In this document: in pieces, positions 54,901-64,000 of the stretch
How positions within the stretch are numbered: the stretch's first letter is position 1
How the letters are laid out: every line of letters starts with the position of its first letter
Assembly: GCF_038502225.1 (NCBI RefSeq)
Contig: NC_091293.1
Span: 11,273,384-11,337,383 of the forward strand
Length of the DNA: 64,000 nucleotides
Reading direction: 5' to 3'
From: Cherax quadricarinatus
Taxonomy: Eukaryota > Arthropoda > Malacostraca > Decapoda > Parastacidae
Made by a program: the position numbers and the translations under genes
The notes under the pieces: generated by a model
The model's input: the letters and a program-made list of their open reading frames with translations, nothing else
What the model was told of the DNA's origin: nothing
Databases searched by the model: none

Positions 54901-55258
54901 AGGTGGTGGTGAAGGCTGACACCTGGCCAGCAGGTGTTGCAGGAGGTGGTGGTGAAGGCTGACACCTGGCCAGCAGGTGTTGCAGGAGGTGGTGGTGAAG
55001 GCTGACACCTGGCCAGCAGGTGTTGCAGGAGGTGGTGGTGAAGGCTGACACCTGGCCAGCAGGTGTTGCAGGAGGTGGTGGTGAAGGCTGACACCTGGCC
55101 AGCAGGTGTTGCAGGAGGTGGTGGTGAAGGCTGACACCTGGCCAGCAGGTGTTGCAGGAGGTGGTTGTGAAGGCTGACACCTGGCCAGCAGGTGTTGCAG
55201 GAGGTGGTGGTGAAGGCTGACACCTGGCCAGCAGGTGTTGCAGGAGGTGGTGGTGAAG
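39907..55258. repeat. 43-bp minisatellite array, about 15.3 kb (roughly 355-360 units)
   Basis: Basic unit GGCTGACACCTGGCCAGCAG, then GTGTTGCAGGAGGAGGTACTGAA, with 40-bp and point variants. Each unit holds the inverted repeat ACACCTG-GCCAG-CAGGTGT. Since 43 is not a multiple of 3 and the minus strand lacks stops, long Pro/Cys/Ser-rich frames appear in all three minus frames (up to about 560 codons); these are artefacts. Higher-order periods of 2888 bp (48.3-51.2 kb versus 51.2-54 kb) and about 3229 bp (42.3-43.9 versus 45.5-47.2 kb) are visible. The last 1 kb (54290-55258) is a homogenised GGTGGTGGTG-type variant. Confidence 0.97.
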
Positions 55259-55386
55259 GTTCTTACAGACAAAATGGCCGGATTTACTTAAATTAACAAT
55301 GGACTTCCAGATGAACAATGGGACCTTCACTCTCCCTCCCACATTACTACTTCTCTCTCTCTCCACTTTACATACATATATACATA

Positions 55387-57690
<2,304 letters not shown>

Positions 57691-58112
57691 TGTATGTATG
57701 TAGTAGGTTGGTAGACAGCAACCACCCAGGGAGGTACTACCGTCCTGCCAAGTGAGTGTGAAACGAAAGCCTGTAATTGTTTTACATGATGGTAGATTTG
57801 CTGGTGTCTTTTGTCTGTCTCCTAAATATGCAAGATTACAGGTACATCTTGCTACTTCTACTTACACTTAGGTCACACTACACATACATGTACACGTTTA
57901 TTTATACACACTAATCTGAGTTTTCTATGATTTTATCTTAATAGTTCTTGGTCTTATTACTTTTCCTTTTATATCCATGGAGAAGTGGAATAAGAATCTT
58001 TCCTCCGTAAGCCATGCGTGTTGTAAAAGTCAACTAAAATGCCGGGAACAATGGGCTAGTAACCACTTTTCCTGTAAAAATTACTAAAAAGAATAAGAAG
58101 AAAATTGTCAAA

Positions 58113-60565
58113 GTGGGAAGTCTGAATGTGCGTGGATGTTGTGCAAATGATAAGAAAGAGATGATTGTGGATGTTATGAATGAGAAGAAACTGGATGTCC
58201 TGGCTTTAAGTGAAACAAAGCTGAAGGGGGTGGAAGAGTTTCATTGGAGAGGAATAAATGGGATTAGGTCAGGGGTTTCAAATAGAGTTAGAGCTAAAGA
58301 AGGAGTAGCAATAATGTTGAAAGATAAGTTATGGCAGGAAAAGAGGGAATACAAATGTGTTAATTCAAGGATTATGTGGAGTAAAATAAAGGTTGGATGT
58401 GAAAAGTGGGTTATAGTAATCTTATATGCACCTGGAGAAGAGAGAAGTGTAGAGGAGAGAGAGAGATTTTGGGAAATGTTGAGTGAATGCGTGGGGAGTT
58501 TTGAACCAAGTGTGAGAGTAATGGTGGTTGGGGATTTCAATGCTAAAGTGGGCAAAAAAGTTGTAGAGGGAGTAGTAGGTAATTTTGGGGTGCCAGGGGT
58601 AAATGAAAATGGGGAGCCTATAATTGAGCTATGTGTAGAAAGAGGTTTGGTAATAAGTAATACATATTTTATGAAAAAGAGGATAAATAAATATACAAGG
58701 TATGATATAGCACGTAATGAAAGTAGTTTGTTAGATTATGTATTGGTGGATAAAAGGTTGATGGGTAGGCTCCAGGATGTACATGTTTATAGAGGGGTAA
58801 CTGATATATCGGATCATTATTTAGTTGTAGCTACAGTTAGAGTAAGAGGTAGATGGGAAAAGAGGAAAATGGCAACAACAAGCAAGAGGGAGGTGAAAGT
58901 GTATAAACTAAGGGAGGAGGAGGTTCGAGTGAGATATAAGCAACTATTGGCAGAAAGGTGGACTGGTGCAAGTATGAGTAGTAGGGGGGGGGTTGAAGAG
59001 GGTTGGAATATTTTTAAAAATGCAGTATAGAGTGTGGGGCAGAAGTTTGTGGTTATAGGAGAGTTGGAAGGAGGAATGAGGAGTGATTGGTGGAATGATG
59101 AAGTAAAGGGTGTGATAAAAGAGAAAAAGTTAGCTTATGAGAGGTTTTTACAAAGCAGAAGTGTTATAAGAAGAGTAGAGTATATGGAGAGTAAAAGAAA
59201 GGTGAAGAGAGTGGTGAGAGAGTGCAAAAGGAGAGCAGATGATAGAGTGGGAGAGGCACTGTCAAGGAATTTTAATGAAAATAAGAAAAAATTTTGGAGT
59301 GAGTTAAACAAGTTAAGAAAGCCTAGAGAACGAATGGATTTGTCAGTTAAAAACAGACTAGGGGAGTTAGTAGATGGGGAGATGGAGGTTTTGGGAAGAT
59401 GGCGAGAATATTTTGAGGAACTTTTAAATGTCGATGAAGAAAGGGAACCGGTAATTTCATGCACTGGCCAGGGAAGTATACCATCTATTAGGAGTGAAGA
59501 AGAACAGGACGTGAGTGTGGGGGAGGTGCGTGAAGCATTACGTAGAATGAAAGGGGGTAAAGCAGCTGGAACTGATGGGATCATGACAGAAATGTTAAAA
59601 GCAGGGGGGGATATAGTGTTGGAGTGGTTGGTATTTTTGTTTAATAAATGTATGAAAGAGGGGAAGGTACCTATGGATTGGCAGAGAGCATGTATAGTCC
59701 CTTTATATAAAGGGAAAGGGGACAAAAGAGATAGTAAAAATTATAGAGGAATAAGTTTACTGAGTATACCAGGAAAAGTGTATGGTAGGGTTATAATTGA
59801 AAGAATTAGAGGTAAGACAGAATGTAGGATTACGGATCAAGGAGGTCTCAGAGTGGGTAGGGGATGTGTAGATCAAGTGTTTACATTGAGGCATATATGT
59901 GAGCAGTATCTAGATAAAGGTAGGGAAGTTTTTATTGCATTTATGGATTTAAAAAAGGCATATGATCGAGTGGATAGGGGAGCAATGTGGCAGATGTTGC
60001 AAGTATATGGAATAGGTGGTAAGTTACTAAATGCTGTAAAGAGTTTTTATGAGGATAGTGAGGCTCAGGTTAGGGTGTGTAGAAGAGAGGGAGACTACTT
60101 CCCGGTAAAAGTAGGTCTTAGACAGGGATGTGTAATGTCACCATGGTTGTTTAATATATTTATAGATGGGATTGTAAAAGAAGTAAATACTAGGGTGTTC
60201 GGGAGAGGGGTGGGATTAAATTATGGGGAATCAAATACAAAATGGGAAATGACACTGTTGCTTTTTGCTGATGATACTGTGCTTATGGGAGATTCTAAAG
60301 AAAAATTGCAAAGGTTAGTGGATGAGTTTGGGAGTGTGTGTAAAGGAAGAAAGTTGAACGTGAACATAGAAAAGAGTAAGGTGATGAGGGTATCAAATGA
60401 TTTAGATAAAGAAAAATTGGATATCAAATTGGGAAGGAGGAGTATGGAAGAAGTGAATGTTTTCAGATACTTTGGAGTTGACGTGTCGGCGGATGGATTT
60501 ATGAAGGATGAGGTTAATCATAGAATTAATGAGGGAAAAAAGGTGACTGGTGCATTGAGGTATAT
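58113..60565 (+). pseudogene. RTE ORF: endonuclease plus RT, one nonsense codon
   Basis: The APE-type endonuclease is in the first 240 residues: 'GSLNVRG', 'ALSETKL' (Glu), 'VILYAPG', 'MVVGDFNAK' (Asp/Asn), 'LLDYVLVD', 'ISDHYLV' (His). TAG at 59028-59030 then interrupts the same frame. The RT follows: 'GGKAAGTDGIMTEMLK', 'NYRGISLLSIPGKV', 'MDLKKAYDRVDR' (motif A), 'GLRQGCVMSPWLFNIF' (motif B), 'LLFADDTVLM' (motif C Asp-Asp at about 60268-60276). The frame is open on both sides of the stop. Upstream codons without an ATG continue in frame from about 58080, so the true start may be earlier or non-AUG. Cut by CR1-G at about 60566. Confidence 0.8.
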
Positions 60566-60794
60566 GGGTAGTTTCAAATATAGGTTGGATAAATACATGA
60601 GTGAGAGGGGTTGGATTTGAGTTGGAGTTGCATATGAGAGTGGATAGAGTTATCAGAGCTTATTTCTTGGGTGGCATTGAAAATAGGGTTGGGCAAATGT
60701 TTTGTTAGTGGGATGGATTGTAAAGGACCTGCCAAGTATGGGCCAACAGGCCTGCTGCAGTGTTCCTCCTTTCTTATGTTCTTACGTTCTTATG
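60566..60794 (+). mobile_element. CR1-G: 5'-truncated CR1 3' end inside the RTE ORF
   Basis: Encodes only 'GSFKYRLDKYMSERGWI' and its stop, then the CR1 3' UTR ('GGCCAACAGGCCTGCTGCAG') and the terminal TTCTTATGTTCTTACGTTC. Only a short TATG is shared by both flanks, so the duplication is unclear. Because CR1 coding is read in frame here, the interrupted RTE frame ends in CR1's own stop codon. Confidence 0.8.
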
Positions 60795-61257
60795 AGACAA
60801 AAAAACGTTATCTACGGAGGCAAAGAAGGGAATGTATGAAAGTATAGTAGTACCAACACTCTTATATGGGTGTGAAGCTTGGGTTGTGAATGCAGCAGCG
60901 AGGAGGCGGTTGGAGGCAGTGATGTCCTGTCTAAGGGCAATGTGTGGTGTAAATATTATGCAGAAAATTCGGAGTGTGGAATTTAGGAGAAGGTGTGGAG
61001 TAAATAAAAGTATTAATCAGAGGGCTGAAGAGGGGTTGTTGAGGTGGTTCGGTCATTTAGAGAGAATGGATCAAAGTAGAATGACATGGAGAGCGTATAA
61101 ATCTATAGGGGAAGGAAGGAGGGGTAGGGGTCGTCCTCGAGAAGGTTGGAGGGAGGGGGTAAAGGAGGTTTTGTGGGCGAGGGGCTTGGACTTCCAGCAA
61201 GCGTGCGTGAACGTGTTAGATAGGAGTGAATGGAGACAAATGGTATTTGGGACCTGA
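60795..61257 (+). pseudogene. RTE ORF, C-terminal part
   Basis: Continues 'LSTEAKKGMYESIVVPTLLY', 'GCEAWVVNAAARRRLEAVMS', 'AEEGLLRWFGHLERMDQSRM', 'RGRGRPREGWREGVKEVL', ending at the TGA at 61255-61257. This RTE C-terminal domain is well conserved and open. It is separated from the RT by CR1-G. Confidence 0.85.
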
Positions 61258-61585
61258 CGATATGTTGGAGTGTGAGCAGGGTAATATTTAGTGAAGGGAT
61301 TCAGGGAAACTGGTTATTTTTATATAGCCGGACTTGAGTCCTGGAAATGGGAAGTACAATGCCTGCACTTTAAAGGAGGGGGTTGGGATATTGGTAGTTT
61401 GGAGGGATATGTTGTGTATCTTTATACATATATGCTTCTAAACTGTTGTGTTCTGAGCACCTCTGCAAAAACAGTGATTATGTGTGAGTGAAGTGAAAGT
61501 GTTGAATGATGATGAAAGTATTTTCTTTTTGGGGATTTTCTTTCTTTTTTTAGGTCACCCTGCCTCGGTGGGAGACGACCGACTT

Positions 61586-61590
<5 letters not shown>

Positions 61591-61665
<75 letters not shown>
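61591..61665. repeat. (TA)n microsatellite 4
   Basis: Directly follows the RTE 3' end and directly precedes the 3' end of LINE-Y (minus strand). Confidence 0.97.
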
Positions 61666-61672
<7 letters not shown>

Positions 61673-62730
61673 CCTGGAGTTTACCTAGAGAGGGTTTCGG
61701 GGGTCAACGTTCCCGCGGCTCGGTCAAAGACCAGGCCTCGTGGTGGATCAGGGTCTAATCAACCAGGCTGTTACTGCTGGCCGCACGCAAACTGACATAC
61801 GAAGCACAGCCTGGTTGGTCAGGTGCTGACTTTAGGTGCCTGTCCAGTGCCTTCTTGAAAACAGCCATGGGTCTATTGGCAATCCTCCTTATGTATGCTG
61901 CGAGTCAGTTGAACAGTCTTGGGCCCCTGACACTTATTGTGTTGTCTCTCAGTGTACTCATGGCGCCCCTGCTTTTCATTATGGGAATGTTGCATCTCCT
62001 GCTGAGTCTTTTGCTTTCATAGGGAGTGATTTTCGTGTGCAAGTTTGGTACTAGTCCCTCTAGGATTATCACGTATCTTTCTCACCTGCATTCCAGGGAA
62101 TACAAATGAAGGGACTTCAACCGTTCCCAGTAATTTAGGTGCTTTATCGTACGCATGTGTACCGTGAAAGTTCTTTGTACACTCTCTAGGTCAGCAATTT
62201 CGCCAACCTTGAAGGGGGCAGTTAGTGTACAGCAGTATTCAGCCTTGAGAGAACATGCGACTTGAAGAGAATCATCCTGAGCTTGGCATCTCTAGTTCTG
62301 AAGGTTCTCATTATCCATCCTATCATTTTCCTAGCAGATGCAATAGATACATTGTTGTAGTCTTTGAAGGTGAGATCCTCTGACATTATCACTCCCAGGT
62401 CCTTCACATTACTTTTTCGCTCTATTGTATGGTTAAAATTTGTTGTATACCCTAATAGTTTTAATTTCAAATTTTCCATATCTAAGTAGTTGAAATTTCT
62501 CTTAATTGAACTTCATACTGTTTTGAGTGACCCATTTGAAGATTTGGTTGATGTTCGCTTGGAGTCTTGTGGTGTCTTCGATGGAGGTCACTGTCATGGT
62601 AATTGGGGGTTGTCCGCAAAGGACAAAATATGAGGATGAGGAATAGGATGGGAGCAAGTACTGTGCCTTGTGGAACAAAGCTTATCACCGTAGCTGCCTC
62701 AGACTTTACTTTGTTTACTATTAACAAACT
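61666..62730 (-). pseudogene. LINE-Y: 3' part of another LINE (RT C-terminal region and 3' UTR)
   Basis: Minus strand. 'FVPQGTVLAPILFLI' (RT motif B) lies near 62655-62680. A deletion appears to have removed motif C. Then come 'NHTIERKSNVKDLGVIMSED', 'ARKMIGWIMRTFRTRD' and 'LRMILFKSHVLSRL' at 62240-62480, in several frames. The 3' end (plus strand ATACCTGGAGTTTACCTAGA) is one I recognise as a very common decapod LINE terminus. Dead and 5'-truncated at about 62730. Confidence 0.65.
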
Positions 62731-62812
62731 GCACTGGCCGGGAATCGAACCCTCGATACTTTAACACGCACCCTCGTATCCCGTCAAAATTCCCGGCTAG
62801 TGCACTTGTGCA
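62731..62812 (-). mobile_element. tRNA-like or SINE fragment with 9-bp inverted repeat
   Basis: On the minus strand GGGTTCGATTCCC (about 62737-62749) matches a Pol III B box. GCCGGGAAT at about 62736 and ATTCCCGGC at about 62789 are perfect inverted repeats. No A box or cloverleaf can be drawn, so not a tRNA gene. Confidence 0.35.
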
Positions 62813-63022
62813 CTTGTGCACTTGTTCGTGAATGCATTAATATGTAAAACTGCTTGTGTAACTGGTACTCCAAACGACAGGAGAATGAAATTAGTCCTTA
62901 GCTTGCCACAGCCACGTATGTGTCCGCATCAGGAGTGACATGTCCAGTGCTACTACGCACCTCATGTATGTGACATTGATAGTTAAGTGGTTTAGGGCGT
63001 CTTGGAATGTTAATCCAAAATC
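62813..63022. other. Unassigned spacer
   Basis: About 210 bases. Three copies of GTGCACTTGTG-like sequence at the left edge; otherwise nothing recognised. Confidence 0.3.
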
Positions 63023-63025
63023 GTA

Positions 63026-63704
<679 letters not shown>

Positions 63705-63705
63705 T

Positions 63706-63870
63706 TGTACACAAATAACCCGCATATAAAAGAGAGAAGCTTACGACGACGTTTCGGTCAGACTTGGACCATTTGCAAAGTCACACGTGTGACTTTGTAA
63801 ATGGTCCAAGTCGGACCGAAACGTCGTCGTAAGCTTCTCTCTTTTATGTGCGGGTTATTTGTGTATCGTT
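63706..63870. mobile_element. Family-6 inverted-repeat element with GAAACGTC motifs
   Basis: Two inverted arms around 63780-63795 (ACACGTGTGAC centre). Plus arm: stem-II-like GGTCC-AAGTC-GGACC, then GAAACGTC and GTCGTAAGCTTCTC. Minus arm: the same, with one mismatch. The spacing copies the hammerhead layout, but the sequence before stem II (TTTGTAAAT) is not CTGANGA. GAGAGAAGCTTACGACGACG is exactly repeated in inverse at the right end. Confidence 0.5.
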
Positions 63871-64000
63871 CCAGTCACGGTATTGTGCCTTTTTTGTTAT
63901 ACTAATTGTAAACCAACAAATGGAATCAGTTAAACTCGCGGACATGTACAGTCAGTAAGATGTCTATGCTATGTTACATAAATAATTCGCTTTCCCTTTG
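63871..64000. other. Unassigned end of window
   Basis: No recognisable feature in the last 130 bases. Confidence 0.3.

Larger units (their letters stand above)
57700..61590 (+). mobile_element. RTE-type LINE, full length, interrupted
   Basis: 5' UTR from about 57700 (TAGGTTGGTAGACAGCAACC) to 58112, one long ORF, and a 3' UTR from 61258 ending TGCCTCGGTGGGAGACGACC at about 61582. TA arrays lie at both ends. The ORF has one in-frame TAG (59028-59030) and a 229-bp CR1 3' end inserted at about 60566-60794. I recognise the ends as those of a common decapod RTE family from memory. It cannot make its protein as it stands. Confidence 0.8.

Noticed and set aside
39907..55258. Long open frames of up to about 560 codons rich in Pro, Cys, Ser and Gln
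   Set aside because: They arise because a stop-free 43-bp unit cycles through all three minus-strand frames. Frames overlap each other and have no start context or non-repeat domain.

Overview
The window looks like intergenic DNA from a large, repeat-rich animal genome. I judge it to be a decapod crustacean, most likely a crayfish or relative. This rests on recognising repeat families from memory (CR1 LINE 3' ends made of AAGAACAT repeats, an RTE LINE ending in a 'CCTGCCTCGGTGGGAGACG' tail, GTCGTGCCGAATAGG terminal repeats in TA arrays), not on a database search. I see no convincing host protein-coding gene, rRNA or functional tRNA. Almost everything is mobile elements, their debris, or satellite DNA.

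Layout. 1-8.75 kb is a four-level nest: a LINE here called LINE-X (+) is split by a CR1 copy (CR1-B, -). CR1-B is split by a nearly complete CR1 (CR1-A, -), whose ORF2 is split by an insertion carrying hammerhead-ribozyme motifs. Three of the junctions show target-site duplications. 9-14 kb is a pile-up of such ribozyme-bearing inverted-repeat insertions, with CR1 fragments between them. 14.0-18.4 kb is a complete CR1 (CR1-C, -) with both ORFs open. 18.4-27 kb holds a CR1 3' end, a (TC)n array, a second LINE-X copy, tRNA-derived SINE pieces and a decayed Penelope-like element (RT plus GIY-YIG endonuclease) that is itself interrupted by a SINE with a 12-bp duplication. 27.2-32.7 kb is a 31-bp minisatellite invaded by a non-autonomous LTR element and a solo LTR. 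32.7-39.2 kb holds three unrelated minisatellites (17, 27 and 19 bp units). 39.9-55.3 kb is one 15-kb array of a 43-bp unit with higher-order repeats of about 2.9 and 3.2 kb. 55.3-64 kb holds TA arrays, each abutting a mobile-element or element-like end: a 1-kb terminal-inverted-repeat element, a LINE C-terminal fragment with a poly(A) tail, a full-length RTE LINE (one nonsense codon, one CR1 insertion), and a further LINE 3' part.

How the parts relate. The LINEs encode their own retrotransposition proteins: ORF1 with an SGNH-esterase domain plus ORF2 with APE endonuclease and RT for CR1, and a single endonuclease/RT ORF for RTE. The most interesting system is the set of short insertions with 10-14 bp target duplications. 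Each carries the hammerhead core CTGANGA-stem II-GAAAC, with stem I and stem II covarying between families. In two places the motifs bound exact 430-bp tandem monomers, one of which contains a TATA box. Hammerhead motifs are known in Penelope-like elements and retrozymes, and a Penelope remnant lies in the same window, so I infer these are its non-autonomous relatives. Self-cleavage has not been shown here.
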